64,000 nt of DNA. Source: Blastopirellula marina DSM 3645. GTDB lineage: Bacteria > Planctomycetota > Planctomycetia > Pirellulales > Pirellulaceae. A program made the translations under genes and the position numbers. Location of the stretch: NCBI RefSeq assembly GCF_000153105.1, contig NZ_CH672376.1, positions 1,465,123 to 1,529,122 of the forward strand, read 5' to 3'. The notes under the pieces are model-generated. The model was given only the letters and a program-made list of their open reading frames with translations, did not search any database and was not told the DNA's origin. Positions 36,144-45,761 of the stretch are shown one piece after another; position 1 is the first letter of the stretch, and the number at the start of each line of letters is the position of its first letter.

Positions 36144-36938
36144 ATGTTCGTGCGAGCACTGTTATGCTTATTGTGCTTTTCGACGCCGTTATGCGCCCAC
36201 GATACCTGGGTGGAAACCAACTCCAATGTGATCCGGACCGGCGACGCGATCTATGTCGATCTCAAGCTCGGCAATCACGGCAATGATCATCGCGATTTTA
36301 AGTTGGCGAGCAAGATCGATTTGGCAGGCTGCTCGCTGAATATCGTGGCCCCCTCTGGGAAGGAGTTCGATCTGATACCCGAGCTGGTAGATGTGGGTTA
36401 CGCTCCGAAAGAAGGTTTCTGGAACGCCAAGTTCGCGGCCGCCAAGCCGGGGCTTTATCAGGTCTCGCACGCATTGGATAAGATCGTGAATCACGGCCAT
36501 CCGGTGCGCAGCTTGAAGAGCGGCAAAACTTTCTTCCTGGTCAGTGACACTTTGGACAAAGTCGCCGAGAACGCCGCCGGCTTTGATCAACCGCAGGGCC
36601 ATCCGCTGGAGCTGGTCCCGCAGGTCAGCACCGTCGCGCCGATGGGGCCAGGGCAAGCGATCACCGTTCAATTACTGCTTCGCGGCAAACCGCTCTCGGA
36701 TACGGTCGTCTCGTTTGTCCCGCGGCGCGCAACGCTGAAGGCCGACTGGGACGAGACCTACGAGCGCAAGACCGACCCCCAAGGGATCGCCACGTTTACG
36801 CCGACTACCGGCGATCAATATCTGATTGTGGCGCATCACCATGCGACCGATGAAAAAACGGCCGAGTATGACGAGACCGCCTATTCGGCGACGCTGACCG
36901 TCTTGGTGCCGGAAATCTGTCCCTGTTGCGGCGAGTAG
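36144..36938 (+). CDS. DUF4198 exported protein
   Basis: A 264-residue exported protein. The signal peptide (1-18, CAHD cut) leads to the HDTWVE start typical of DUF4198, a beta-sandwich family sometimes linked to metal uptake. The C-terminus ends CPCCGE, two close cysteine pairs that could bind metal. It is first of four plus-strand genes (gaps 38, 24 and 2 bases). Confidence 0.85.
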   Translation: MFVRALLCLLCFSTPLCAHDTWVETNSNVIRTGDAIYVDLKLGNHGNDHRDFKLASKIDLAGCSLNIVAPSGKEFDLIPELVDVGYAPKEGFWNAKFAAAKPGLYQVSHALDKIVNHGHPVRSLKSGKTFFLVSDTLDKVAENAAGFDQPQGHPLELVPQVSTVAPMGPGQAITVQLLLRGKPLSDTVVSFVPRRATLKADWDETYERKTDPQGIATFTPTTGDQYLIVAHHHATDEKTAEYDETAYSATLTVLVPEICPCCGE

Positions 36939-36976
36939 TCGCCGCTCTCTTTTGTTGTCGAAGGAATCGAAAACGA

Positions 36977-37762
36977 GTGACCGAAAAGAAGTTTCATTTG
37001 CCGGCCGATCAGATCGAAGCATTAGTCGAAGGCCAGGGAGGCTGCATCGCCACCGACCGCATTACGGTGGATGGAATGCCGATCGGCTACATGTACCGGG
37101 AGCCGCCTGACAATGAGGGGGACAGCGGATGGCGATTCTTCTCTGGCGACGAGTCGGAAGAATACGTCGATCAGGCGCGCAACCTGGAAGTCTACGACGT
37201 CAATACGATCGCCAATTATGATCGCGACGTCATTCCGTTTCTTTCTTCGCCGATCGGCAGCGCTTATGCGCGCGAAGGGGACGCCGGTCAGTTGATTGCG
37301 GTCGATAGTCCCTTTGACGCGGATGAATTATTGCACCCCGACTTTCCCATTCTCGAAGCCGGCTTGTTTGAGTTGACCGATCGCTGGTCGATGCAACTGC
37401 CGCACCGTTTCAATCAACGGCTAGAAAAAGATGGGCAAATGGTTCTCTGGCGACCCGGCGTGACGATTTACGCCAGCGTCTGGGGGTTGCCCGAAGATGG
37501 CGATTCGGCCGCCGACACGCTGCGCGAGCTGACCCGAGAACGTGATTCGGCCGCGTTCGACTATCAAGAGCTGCAAGAGGGCGCGTTGCTGAGAATCGCC
37601 TATCGGTTGGTCGAAGATCATGACGGCGTCGATGTCGATTCGCTCTATTGCTTTGTCGCCGACGCGGACGGTTACGTTCATTTGTCGGTTTACTTTGATG
37701 CGCCGGAAGATGTGGAGGTCGCTCAGTCGATTTGGAAAGGGATCACCTCCGCCGCTACTTAG
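36977..37762 (+). CDS. DUF2185 (Imm33-like) protein
   Basis: A 261-residue cytosolic protein. Its first 90 residues fit DUF2185 (GCIATDRI, GYMYREPP, SGWRFFSGDESEEYVDQA), a domain found in immunity-like and stress proteins. The C-terminal part (about 110-261) is a second domain with LYCFVADADGYVHLSVYFDA. The start is a GTG at 36977 with AAGGAA 9 bases upstream. No toxin partner is seen next to it. Function is unknown. Confidence 0.75.
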   Translation: MTEKKFHLPADQIEALVEGQGGCIATDRITVDGMPIGYMYREPPDNEGDSGWRFFSGDESEEYVDQARNLEVYDVNTIANYDRDVIPFLSSPIGSAYAREGDAGQLIAVDSPFDADELLHPDFPILEAGLFELTDRWSMQLPHRFNQRLEKDGQMVLWRPGVTIYASVWGLPEDGDSAADTLRELTRERDSAAFDYQELQEGALLRIAYRLVEDHDGVDVDSLYCFVADADGYVHLSVYFDAPEDVEVAQSIWKGITSAAT

Positions 37763-37786
37763 GTCACTGCTTTTCTCCAGAAAAAC

Positions 37787-38551
37787 ATGTTCGCTCGGAC
37801 TTCGACAATCTCCTATCTCACCAGCATTTCGCTGCATGTCGCGGCGGCGGCTGCGCTGGTGTCATGGAGCGTTCGTTCCTACGATTGGCGACATCAGGTC
37901 GACGTGGGCGGGGCCGTTATTCTGACCGCGACCATGGCTTCCGCCGCTACTGAGCCGATCGAAGCGCCGGCCATCGAGATGGAAGTGGTCGAAGCGGAGC
38001 AGCCGGCGGAACTAACCGAGGAAGAATCGCCGTTGGAGCTGCACAAGCAGCCGACCGCAATTGCGTTGCCGCTAGAAACGTCGGAAGTGATCTACACGCC
38101 GCGTAGTGCGCCGGCCGCAATGTCCCGATCGCAGGCTGCGTCGCAGAAGCCGTCGCAACCGCAGCAAGTTGAACCGCTGCCGCGCAAAGAGGCCGCCAAA
38201 GAGCCGCTGCCTGAGTCGGCGTTGGCCGAAGCGGCTTCTCCATCCGTAGACAGCATGGCCGGTGCGAGGATCGACGTTCCTCCGCAACCGGCGCCCACCA
38301 ACGCGGCGCCCGGTTATCCGCCGACGTCACAAGCGCGGCGCGAAGAAGGACGCGTGCTGCTTCGCTTGACGATCAGCGAAACTGGCGAAGTCGCCGCGGC
38401 CAAGATCCATCAATCCAGCGGTTTCATGCGGCTTGATCAAGCGGCGTTGGTCGCCGTGCGGCAGTGGAAGTTTACGCCGGCTCAAAGCGAAGGGCAGGAT
38501 GTGGCGACGCGCGTGGTGATTCCGGTCTCGTTCTCACTGCGAGCGAACTAG
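37787..38551 (+). CDS. TonB-like energy transduction protein
   Basis: A 254-residue protein with a single N-terminal membrane segment (about 12-30), a Pro/Ala/Glu-rich linker (about 55-170), and a C-terminal TonB domain (about 175-254, LLRLTISETGEVAAAKIHQSSG, then VAVRQWKFTPA). TonB links inner-membrane proton motive force to outer-membrane transporters. No exbB/exbD genes or TonB-dependent receptor are nearby, so it is either an orphan or uses distant partners. It is the third gene of the operon. Confidence 0.85.
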   Translation: MFARTSTISYLTSISLHVAAAAALVSWSVRSYDWRHQVDVGGAVILTATMASAATEPIEAPAIEMEVVEAEQPAELTEEESPLELHKQPTAIALPLETSEVIYTPRSAPAAMSRSQAASQKPSQPQQVEPLPRKEAAKEPLPESALAEAASPSVDSMAGARIDVPPQPAPTNAAPGYPPTSQARREEGRVLLRLTISETGEVAAAKIHQSSGFMRLDQAALVAVRQWKFTPAQSEGQDVATRVVIPVSFSLRAN

Positions 38552-38553
38552 TC

Positions 38554-39291
38554 ATGAATGGCAAATGGTCTAACGCAGAGTCGAAAAGATCGCCGCTGCA
38601 TTGGTTCGCTCGGTTGCTTCTAGCAATGGTTCTCCCGGCTTTCCTGGGCTGTGGGAATTCTCCCGCTCAGTGGACGAATCACAACAAGTTGGAAACGATT
38701 GCTTTTGCAATCGGCGTTTATCGTGACATTTTCAAGGAATACCCGCCGATCGTTGTCACCAACGATGCTGAAGAGTCACTGCATAGTTGGCGCGTGCTTA
38801 TCTTGCCGCAGATCGAAGCGAACAATTTTTACGACCAATATGATTTTGAGACTGCTTGGAACGGTGAGCGGAACATCGATCTGCGAGATGGAACGAGGAG
38901 AATGGACAGCGATGAGCCGAACGAACTTGTCAACGCAGGCAGAGTCTATTTGCCAGACGATTCGCCGCGAATGCAAGAGACCGTGTTCGTCGCGTTGGTC
39001 AACGGCCAATTGCGAGAAAAAGAGGTTCGTTTGCCATCGGTAACCCAGACTGGTCACTATCTGCCGCCGGGAGAGCCATTTGTCGTGCTTGAGATCAAGC
39101 ACTCAGGTATCCATTGGATGGAGCCGCGTGATGTGACGCCGCCGATGGATCGCTACCCCGATTGGCCCAGTGTGGATGAGGTGCGAGATCAAATTGTCGG
39201 CTCGGTCGAGATCGGCGATGGCGATACCAGGATATTTCGTGACCGCACGGCAACTCTCACTTATCTGGAATCGCTCACCAAGATGGAATGA
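38554..39291 (+). CDS. DUF1559-like lipoprotein
   Basis: A 245-residue lipoprotein with lipobox AFLGC (about 29-33) in place of a prepilin leader. The body resembles the DUF1559 middle domain (LETIAFAIGVYRDIFKEYPP, SWRVLILPQIEANNFYDQYD, WNGERNIDLRD) but lacks the D-G-S-V ending. It starts 2 bases after the TonB stop, so translation is probably coupled. Role unknown. Confidence 0.75.
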   Translation: MNGKWSNAESKRSPLHWFARLLLAMVLPAFLGCGNSPAQWTNHNKLETIAFAIGVYRDIFKEYPPIVVTNDAEESLHSWRVLILPQIEANNFYDQYDFETAWNGERNIDLRDGTRRMDSDEPNELVNAGRVYLPDDSPRMQETVFVALVNGQLREKEVRLPSVTQTGHYLPPGEPFVVLEIKHSGIHWMEPRDVTPPMDRYPDWPSVDEVRDQIVGSVEIGDGDTRIFRDRTATLTYLESLTKME

Positions 39292-39312
39292 TCGTCCTTG
39301 CTTGTGGCGTCG

Positions 39313-39329
39313 CATGCCGCAGCGGCATG
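39313..39329. repeat. palindrome after the four-gene operon
   Basis: CATGCCGC-A-GCGGCATG is a perfect 8-bp inverted repeat 22 bases beyond the stop of the plus-strand gene. It has no T-run and may serve as an operon-end or factor site. Confidence 0.5.
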
Positions 39330-39345
39330 GGCTAGCGCTGGCGCA

Positions 39346-39372
39346 AAGAAAAAGGTGCGTCACGACGCACCT
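39346..39372 (-). terminator. intrinsic terminator for DUF1080 gene
   Basis: On the minus strand AGGTGCGT-CGTG-ACGCACCT is an 8-bp stem followed by TTTTCTTTG. It is 27 bases beyond the stop of the DUF1080 gene. The arm sequence AGGTGCG is the same as in the terminator at 5183. Confidence 0.85.
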
Positions 39373-39398
39373 CCAGCTTCTTTGTTACGCTCTTCGCT

Positions 39399-40133
39399 CT
39401 ACGGAAGTTCGCGAATGCGAAGGTTGCGAAATTCGATCGGGCTTCCTTCCGACTCTAGGCAGAGATAGCCGGTGGCCGGTACGGCGTCTTTGCCGCCGGA
39501 GACTTCTTCGCCGTTGACCCACAAGCGGACTTCGCCGTTGATCGCGCGGACGTAGTAGTGGTTCCACTCGCCGACCCCTTTGCTCAGTTCCTTAGAAGGA
39601 AAGCTGCGAGCGCCGTTGGGCGACAGGGGAGGGAAGGGGGTCAGCTTCGATTTGCCGACCGGGAAGATATCGCCGTTGGTGCTGAACCAATCTCCCTCTT
39701 TGCCGGACGACTTTTTGTAGGCGTCTTTGTAGCCGTGATCGAGGATCTGCACTTCGATGCCGCCGGCCGGAAGCCCCGGCTTGGTCAGTTTTTCGACTTC
39801 GGCCGGAATGGTCCAGACAAAGACGCCGGAGTTGCCGGCCGATTTCAAGTGCTTCCATTCGACGACCAGCTCAAAGTTGGTGAACTCTTGCTTGGTTCGC
39901 ATCACGCCGACCGGCTTACCGGTGCATTGGATGCCGCCATCGTTGAAGGACCAGGTATCGTCAAAGCAGTTGACGTTCTGAAAGTCGGCTTCGCCGAGCG
40001 CTCGCCAGCCGTCTCCTTGACCGTCGATAAACGCTTTAGGCAGCGTGCTCGACGCGGGCTCTTCGGCAATCGCCAAGCCCAAGGAGAGAAACGAAAGAGC
40101 AAACGCGGCGGTGATTTTGGATGCGATATTCAT
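39399..40133 (-). CDS. DUF1080 (3-keto-disaccharide hydrolase-like) protein
   Basis: A 244-residue exported protein. The signal peptide covers about 1-23 (IAEE cut). The jelly-roll core has NFELVVEWKHLKSAGNSGVFVW, IEVQILDHGY and WNHYYVRAINGEVRLWVNGEEV, the usual DUF1080 pattern, with a lectin-like fold. Characterised members hydrolyse glycosidic bonds by 3-keto intermediates. It is the last of the sigma-kinase-DUF1080 line but has its own promoter (40140-40168). Confidence 0.9.
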   Translation of the reverse strand: MNIASKITAAFALSFLSLGLAIAEEPASSTLPKAFIDGQGDGWRALGEADFQNVNCFDDTWSFNDGGIQCTGKPVGVMRTKQEFTNFELVVEWKHLKSAGNSGVFVWTIPAEVEKLTKPGLPAGGIEVQILDHGYKDAYKKSSGKEGDWFSTNGDIFPVGKSKLTPFPPLSPNGARSFPSKELSKGVGEWNHYYVRAINGEVRLWVNGEEVSGGKDAVPATGYLCLESEGSPIEFRNLRIRELP

Positions 40134-40139
40134 AGCGCC

Positions 40140-40168
40140 AGATTAGGTGGATTGAGTACGGATTGCAA
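40140..40168 (-). promoter_or_regulatory. promoter of DUF1080 gene, apparently leaderless
   Basis: On the minus strand TTGCAA (40168-40163), 17 bases, then TAATCT (40145-40140). The expected start of transcription falls at or next to the ATG at 40133, so the message would have almost no leader and no ribosome binding site is seen. Confidence 0.5.
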
Positions 40169-40237
40169 GCTTGGGCAATGGAAATGCCGATGGGCGCAAA
40201 TGAATGACCATTTCGGCCGAGATTTCACCGCTCAAGC

Positions 40238-42931
40238 TTAGATGTCCAGGCCCGGCGTCGGCGGCGCATCGCCGGCAGGTCGGATTTCTCCGCCGTTCCA
40301 AGTGATGACGCAATCCGGCAGCGCCGCGTGCAGTTTTTCGATGGCTTGCCGGGTAATCTGGGTTCCTTGCACTTGCAGTCGCTGCAGTCGCGGCAGCTGA
40401 GCGAGATGATTGACGCTGACGTCGGTCAGATTGGTGTTGGATGCGTTCAGAACCTCCAAATCATGAAGCGTCGTCAAGTGTGCGATTCCTTTGTCGGTGA
40501 TCTCCGTTTTGTCGATCGAGAGGATCTTCATCTTTGTCAGCTTGCCGATTTGAGCCAAGCCAGCATCCGAAATCCGCGTGTCATACAGGTGCAAATGTTG
40601 CAGCTTGCTTAGCCCTGTGAGCAAAGCGAGATCTTCATCTTGGACGTTCGTATTGGTGAGATGGAGTTCGATTAATTCTGGCGAGTTCTGCAGCACGATC
40701 ACGTTGCCGCCGTCAAATTGAGAATAGCGTACGTCGACGTGGGTTAACTGAGACAAGTCAAAATCGTGAAGCGGCGCTCCAGTAATTTGGGAGTGCAAAA
40801 AATAGAGAGTCTTCAGGTTCTTGTTGTGGCGAAAGTTTTGGAGTGCCGCGTCAGTGAACTCGGAGCCGAGAGCAAGCTCGGTTAGATGGGTTGTTTCGGC
40901 GAAGATCTGGAGCTCGGCCTCTTTGATACGAGGATCGTTGAGCGACGCTTGCGTTAGTTCGAACGGTTCGTCGGGAAGTTGGTCGAGACGTCGGATTGAC
41001 TGAAAGCGTTCGCCGTTGATGCGAATGGAACCGCCTGCCGAAAGTACGTACGCGGCGGCGCGGCGATCGGGCGAAACGTCTGGGGGCAGCACTAGCTTGG
41101 CGGGCATGATCATCTCGCCGCACGGATAGTTGCGGATCGTCGTGGGAGACTCGAACATGCCGGGCTCAATCTTTGGAAATCCTTCCCACAAAATCGACCC
41201 GTCCGGCTTGGTCACTTTCAGATTGCGCCAAGCCGCGGCGACGCCGATAGTCGCCAGGCCGACTCGCCCCCGTGCAAAGGTCGAATCTCGTTCGTCAAAC
41301 AGTTCGATATCGTCGACCCAGCAGCGAATGCGATCTTTGCGAACTTCGATATGGGCCTTGTACCACGGATTCTGCTGCGGGCGATTTTGTCGGAAGGGGC
41401 CGATTTTTGTGGTCTCGTCTCCTGTCGATTTGACGAGTGTCGTCATGCCGGTACTGACATTATCGATCGTGAAGCGATAGAAATCGTGCGGCGATTCGGC
41501 GCGAAACAGGATTGAGCCGACTCGTGCGTTGGCGTGGTTGCAGAGATTTCTTGTCTCCACATCCATGTTGTAGTCGCTCCAGTTGGGATCGCCGAAAATC
41601 CATTGACTATCGAGCGGTTCGGTCTGCATCAATTGATCCTCGCGTTGAACCCAAACTCCGCGCGGGGCGCTCGGATCAGAAAGCGACCGATTGAACATCA
41701 GGCCGGCTAACAGCACGCCGATGGCAATCAGACATACCGTCACCAGAGCGATCCATGTGCCCAGCGAAGTCCGCGGCGGAGGATCGAACTTCGCGGCGGG
41801 CGGCGTGCCGGTGGTGCGGAACGGGTTGGCGACCGCGTGAAGATCGCGTCGCTCTAGTTCGCGCAGCCGTGTCGCAACTTCCGCCGCTGACGGAATCCGA
41901 TCCGCTCGATCTTTCTCAAGGAGTTTGTCAATGATCGACGTCAACGTAGCGGGGATTTCAGGAATAATATCTGGGATTGGACGAGGCGCGTCTTCGACGA
42001 CCCGTTTCATCACTGCATAGTGAGTCGGTGCGCGAAACGGAGGGCGTCCGCTGCACATGACGTACAGCACGCTGCCGAGACTAAACAGATCGCTTCGTTG
42101 ATCAAGCGTTTCGCCCCGCGCTTGTTCGGGCGACATGTAAAGCGGCGTGCCAGCGACGGCGCCGCTTTGCGTAAGTCGGGCGTCGTCCATGGTGCGCGCC
42201 AAACCGAAGTCGCTCAGCTTGACGCTTTGTCCTCCCGCATCAAGCAAGATATTGCATGGTTTGATATCGCGATGGATCAGCCCTTGGGCATGCGCGGCGG
42301 CAAGCCCTTCGGCGATCTGACGTCCAAAGAGGAGAATCTCTGGCAGTGCAAACGGTCCCGACTGATCCAACTTGTCTTGCATCGTGCCGCCGTCGAGATA
42401 TTCCATCACGAGATAAGGAATCGGCAGGTTCTCCACCGCATAAATACTGACGACGCTATTGTGGCGAACCCCAGCCGCCGCGCGAGCTTCGCGCAGGAAG
42501 CGTTTACGCGCCGGGGAAGTCGCCGAAAGTTCGGGGGCGATGACTTTAATCGCGACGGTTCGTTGCAGCTTTTCGTCAAAGGCCTTGAAAACGATACCGC
42601 ATCCGCCGCGACCCAGTACTTGACGCACTTCATAGTGCGAGAGTCGACCGAGCGATCCCGCTTTCTGTGATGGTTCTAGAAATGAGAGGTCGACTTGAGA
42701 GTCGGCGCCGTTAGGATGCTCGCGCGTTTCGCCGGATTCTTCGGCAGGAGACCCCAGTTGGGCGAGAACCGGGATATCTAAAAACTCGCCGGAACGCGCA
42801 TGAGCGGCGAGCAGCGATTCGACTTCGCCGCGCAACGTCGAATCATTTCCGCAGGTCAAATCCAGGTACTGCGATCGAGCCAGCGGATCGGCGATCTTCA
42901 GAGCAGCATGAAAAATTTGTTGTTCATTCAT
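40238..42931 (-). CDS. membrane Ser/Thr protein kinase with DUF1080-like and LRR domains
   Basis: An 897-residue protein. The kinase domain (about 97-360) shows glycine loop LGRGGCGIVFK, VAIKV lysine, HRDIKPCNIL, DFGLAR and GTPLYMSPEQ. A membrane segment (about 391-412) leads to an extracytoplasmic jelly-roll like DUF1080 (about 430-590) and C-terminal leucine-rich repeats (about 660-870, LTHVDVRYSQ, LQHLHLYDTRI, DLEVLNASNTNL). The kinase probably phosphorylates regulators in response to an external signal read by the distal domains. ATG 42931 is chosen because the NEQQIFHAALKIADP start is typical. It lies 95 bases downstream of the ECF sigma gene. Confidence 0.92.
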   Translation of the reverse strand: MNEQQIFHAALKIADPLARSQYLDLTCGNDSTLRGEVESLLAAHARSGEFLDIPVLAQLGSPAEESGETREHPNGADSQVDLSFLEPSQKAGSLGRLSHYEVRQVLGRGGCGIVFKAFDEKLQRTVAIKVIAPELSATSPARKRFLREARAAAGVRHNSVVSIYAVENLPIPYLVMEYLDGGTMQDKLDQSGPFALPEILLFGRQIAEGLAAAHAQGLIHRDIKPCNILLDAGGQSVKLSDFGLARTMDDARLTQSGAVAGTPLYMSPEQARGETLDQRSDLFSLGSVLYVMCSGRPPFRAPTHYAVMKRVVEDAPRPIPDIIPEIPATLTSIIDKLLEKDRADRIPSAAEVATRLRELERRDLHAVANPFRTTGTPPAAKFDPPPRTSLGTWIALVTVCLIAIGVLLAGLMFNRSLSDPSAPRGVWVQREDQLMQTEPLDSQWIFGDPNWSDYNMDVETRNLCNHANARVGSILFRAESPHDFYRFTIDNVSTGMTTLVKSTGDETTKIGPFRQNRPQQNPWYKAHIEVRKDRIRCWVDDIELFDERDSTFARGRVGLATIGVAAAWRNLKVTKPDGSILWEGFPKIEPGMFESPTTIRNYPCGEMIMPAKLVLPPDVSPDRRAAAYVLSAGGSIRINGERFQSIRRLDQLPDEPFELTQASLNDPRIKEAELQIFAETTHLTELALGSEFTDAALQNFRHNKNLKTLYFLHSQITGAPLHDFDLSQLTHVDVRYSQFDGGNVIVLQNSPELIELHLTNTNVQDEDLALLTGLSKLQHLHLYDTRISDAGLAQIGKLTKMKILSIDKTEITDKGIAHLTTLHDLEVLNASNTNLTDVSVNHLAQLPRLQRLQVQGTQITRQAIEKLHAALPDCVITWNGGEIRPAGDAPPTPGLDI

Positions 42932-43026
42932 AGCAAGCAGGGCTGTCGCAAAATCAAGCTGCAAAGAGGAGCAATCGTCTTACAGGAAAGTGCGCAAACG
43001 AACTGGAAATGCGGCCAAAGATTTTC

Positions 43027-43602
43027 CTAACTATTGGGCGGCGGCTCCGTGCCTTCGATTTCGCGACGGAGCCAAGCTCTCGCATAGGTCCAAATCCGCC
43101 GAGCGGTGCGCGGCGAAATGTCTAAGGTTTGCGCCGCTTCGGGAATTGTAAGCCCCCCGAAATAAAGGAGTTGCACCAGATCGGCGGCTCGCGAGTCGAT
43201 CTTCTGCAGCCGTTGGAGCGCTTCGTCGAGGGCAAGGAGGTCCTCGCGCGGCTGAGGCAGCGCCGCGGCGAAGTCATCCAGCTCGGTGCGTGCGAAGTCG
43301 CCTCCGCGCTTGGCGGAATTGCGCCGGCGAGCATGGTCAATCAAGATTCGCCGGATCGAGATCGCCGCCGCCGAGAGAAAATGGGCTCGACTCTTCCATT
43401 GATCCGGCGCAGCGCCGCCGGCGAGCCGCAAATAGGCTTCATGCACCAACGCGGTCGGTTGGAGCGTATGACCAGGTCTCTCATGCGCCAAATGCATCGC
43501 CGCCAATTTGCGGAGTTCCTCATAGACCAGCGGCAGAATTCGGTCGGCGGCCTGGGGATCGCCGGACTCCATCGCTTGGACCGCTTCGAGAAACTCGCTC
43601 AT
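43027..43602 (-). CDS. ECF-type sigma factor (planctomycete ECF subgroup)
   Basis: A 191-residue protein with LPLVYEELRKLAAMHLAHERPG, LQPTALVHEAYLRLAGG and the region 4 motif LTIPEAAQTLDISPRTARRIW. This is the PF07638-type planctomycete sigma. Such genes stand next to kinases carrying WD40, LRR or other sensors; here the kinase is the partner. It regulates unknown target genes. Confidence 0.92.
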   Translation of the reverse strand: MSEFLEAVQAMESGDPQAADRILPLVYEELRKLAAMHLAHERPGHTLQPTALVHEAYLRLAGGAAPDQWKSRAHFLSAAAISIRRILIDHARRRNSAKRGGDFARTELDDFAAALPQPREDLLALDEALQRLQKIDSRAADLVQLLYFGGLTIPEAAQTLDISPRTARRIWTYARAWLRREIEGTEPPPNS

Positions 43603-43877
43603 AACGCAGGGCGTTTTCGATTCGATGATAAGGGGCAGTTGGCGTAAATGCGGCCGCTAAGTTGGCATGGCGCGGCGAACGCTGCTCTATTGTAAATGCC
43701 TGATTCCGTTTTCGCACGAAGAAATCAACGGGACGCTCTCCTGGCGCCGCTCAAGCGCAATTTGACCAGAAAATGGAGTGACGACGTATCGACCGAGCGT
43801 CTTACGACATCGAATCCAACAGTGAGCGCTGTCAAACGTCCGGCAAGCGACGCAAAATCTCGAGCAGGAAGTCAAAT

Positions 43878-44666
43878 ATGGATCTGCAACTGACAGGTAA
43901 AACCGCGCTAGTTACTGGATCGACCGGCGGAATCGGCTTGGCGATTGCGACGTCGCTAGCGCGCGAAGGCGCCAAGACCATTATCAATGGTCGATCTGAG
44001 AAAAGCGTCGCCGCCGCGCTGGTCGCGATTCGCAGCGATGTTCCCGACGCCGATCTTGTCGCGTTGGTCGCTGACAACGGAACCGCCCAGGGATGTCAGA
44101 CGACGATCGAAGCATTTCCGGCGGTCGATATCTTGGTGAACAATCTGGGGATCTATGAGGCGGTTGGATTTTTTGACGAGACCGATGAGGCCTGGCAGCG
44201 ATTGTTCGAGATCAACATCATGAGCGGCGTGCGGCTCAGTCGGCACTATTTGGCTGGCATGCTATCGCGAGACGCAGGACGCGTGATATTTATCTCTAGC
44301 GAGTCCGGCGTCAGTCCGGCGCCCGAGATGGCCCACTATAGCGCGACCAAGACAATGCAGTTGTCGATTTCGCGCAGCTTGGCCGAACTGACCAAGGGGA
44401 CCGCGGTGACGGTTAATTCCGTATTGCCAGGTTCGACGATGACGGAAAGCGTGCAACAGTTTGTCGCGGACGTCTTTCCCGGATTGCCGTCAGAAGAAGC
44501 GGAAAAGAAGTTTATCGTCGAGAACCGACCAACTTCGTTGATTCAGCGGTTCATCGATCCCAACGAGATCGGCGACGCAGTGACGTTCGTTTGCAGCCCC
44601 AACGCGTCGGCCATCAATGGCGCGGCGCTGCGCGTTGACGGCGGGATCGTGAAGAGCGTCGTCTAA
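43878..44666 (+). CDS. SDR-family oxidoreductase
   Basis: A 262-residue NAD(P)-dependent dehydrogenase. It has the nucleotide-binding [10 protein letters not shown], the structural NNLG, and the active-site S-x-Y-x3-K ([21 protein letters not shown]). The dimeric SDR fold is clear but the substrate is unknown. Divergent from the ECF sigma gene, with a 275-base gap that shows nothing recognisable. The epimerase gene follows after 102 bases. Confidence 0.9.
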   Translation: MDLQLTGKTALVTGSTGGIGLAIATSLAREGAKTIINGRSEKSVAAALVAIRSDVPDADLVALVADNGTAQGCQTTIEAFPAVDILVNNLGIYEAVGFFDETDEAWQRLFEINIMSGVRLSRHYLAGMLSRDAGRVIFISSESGVSPAPEMAHYSATKTMQLSISRSLAELTKGTAVTVNSVLPGSTMTESVQQFVADVFPGLPSEEAEKKFIVENRPTSLIQRFIDPNEIGDAVTFVCSPNASAINGAALRVDGGIVKSVV

Positions 44667-44768
44667 CGCTGACGCAGATGGACAAGATGCGGTGTTGCGG
44701 TTATGCGCCTCTTTCTTTTGCGGTTGAACGGATAGCAAATCGTTCTGCAAGCAAGAGAAGTGACCAAC

Positions 44769-45761
44769 ATGATCGCGAATAAGGTTCCGGGCAGGATCGT
44801 CATCGCCGGTGGAAGTGGGTTTTTCGGCATTTCGTTGGCGACGCACTTGTCCGCCGCAGGGGCAGAGGTCGTTGTTCTCTCCCGCTCGGCGCCCCCAGTG
44901 ATCGGCCCTTGGCGGCATGTTGCTTGGGATGCCAGAACGCTAGGCCCCTGGCGAGACGAATTGAACGGGGCCGCCGCGGTGATTAATCTCGCTGGGCGGA
45001 GCGTCAACTGCATCAAGTCGCCTGATCATCAGGACGAGATCGTCCGCTCGCGCGTCGAGTCGACCCACGTACTGGGAAAAGCCATCCGCAACGTCGCAGC
45101 ACCGCCGCCGGTCTGGGTGCAGATGAGCACCGCGCATATCTATGGAGATCCGCCGTCGCTGGTCTGCAGCGAAGATTCCGCAACCGGCGTCGGTTTTGCG
45201 CCGACAGTCGGAAAAGCGTGGGAAGACGCGTTTCACGCGGCGCGATTGCCGACGCAACGCGGCGTCATCTTGCGGACCAGCTTTGTGATTGGTCGCGATC
45301 AAGGCGCCGGCGGCGGAGCATTGGCGCATCTGGCCGGGCTGACCCGCTGGGGCTTGGGAGGAAGAATCGGCAACGGCCAGCAAGGGATGAGTTGGATTCA
45401 TGAGTTTGACATGAATCGGCTGATCACCAGAGCGATCCTCAAACCGACGATGCACGGCGTCTATGTCGCATCGGCGCCGCATCCGGTGTCGATGCTGGAG
45501 TTCATGCGCGCGATGCGGAAGGCGATCGGCATGCCGATCGGTCTTCCGTCGCCTACCTGGTTGGTTCGCTTGGGCGCCCACTATGTTTTGCGGACCGATC
45601 CCGAATTGCCGTTGTATGGGCGCTATGTCGTTTCGGAACGATTGCCGGCCGAAGGGTTCGTGTTTCGGTTTCCCAATTTGAATGCGGCGCTAGACGATCT
45701 GCTGCGCCCGCATCACGACTCGATGCCGAGTCGTGATGCCGTTGCATTATTGACACGATAG
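44769..45761 (+). CDS. TIGR01777-family NAD-dependent epimerase
   Basis: A 330-residue extended-SDR protein with glycine motif [13 protein letters not shown], the sugar-binding [13 protein letters not shown] region, and the C-terminal DUF1731 domain (about 275-330, [21 protein letters not shown]). ATG 44769 (AGAGAAG 9 bases upstream) is preferred to GTG 44760. The 3' end overlaps the convergent DUF4291 gene by 49 bases. Confidence 0.88.
   Translation: MIANKVPGRIVIAGGSGFFGISLATHLSAAGAEVVVLSRSAPPVIGPWRHVAWDARTLGPWRDELNGAAAVINLAGRSVNCIKSPDHQDEIVRSRVESTHVLGKAIRNVAAPPPVWVQMSTAHIYGDPPSLVCSEDSATGVGFAPTVGKAWEDAFHAARLPTQRGVILRTSFVIGRDQGAGGGALAHLAGLTRWGLGGRIGNGQQGMSWIHEFDMNRLITRAILKPTMHGVYVASAPHPVSMLEFMRAMRKAIGMPIGLPSPTWLVRLGAHYVLRTDPELPLYGRYVVSERLPAEGFVFRFPNLNAALDDLLRPHHDSMPSRDAVALLTR
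45711..45738. repeat. perfect 12-bp palindrome in overlapping gene ends
   Basis: CATCACGACTCG-ATGC-CGAGTCGTGATG is a perfect 12-bp stem with a 4-base loop. It lies inside the 49-base overlap of the convergent epimerase and DUF4291 genes and is translated in both. No T-run follows in either direction. It may help to end both transcripts. Confidence 0.75.
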
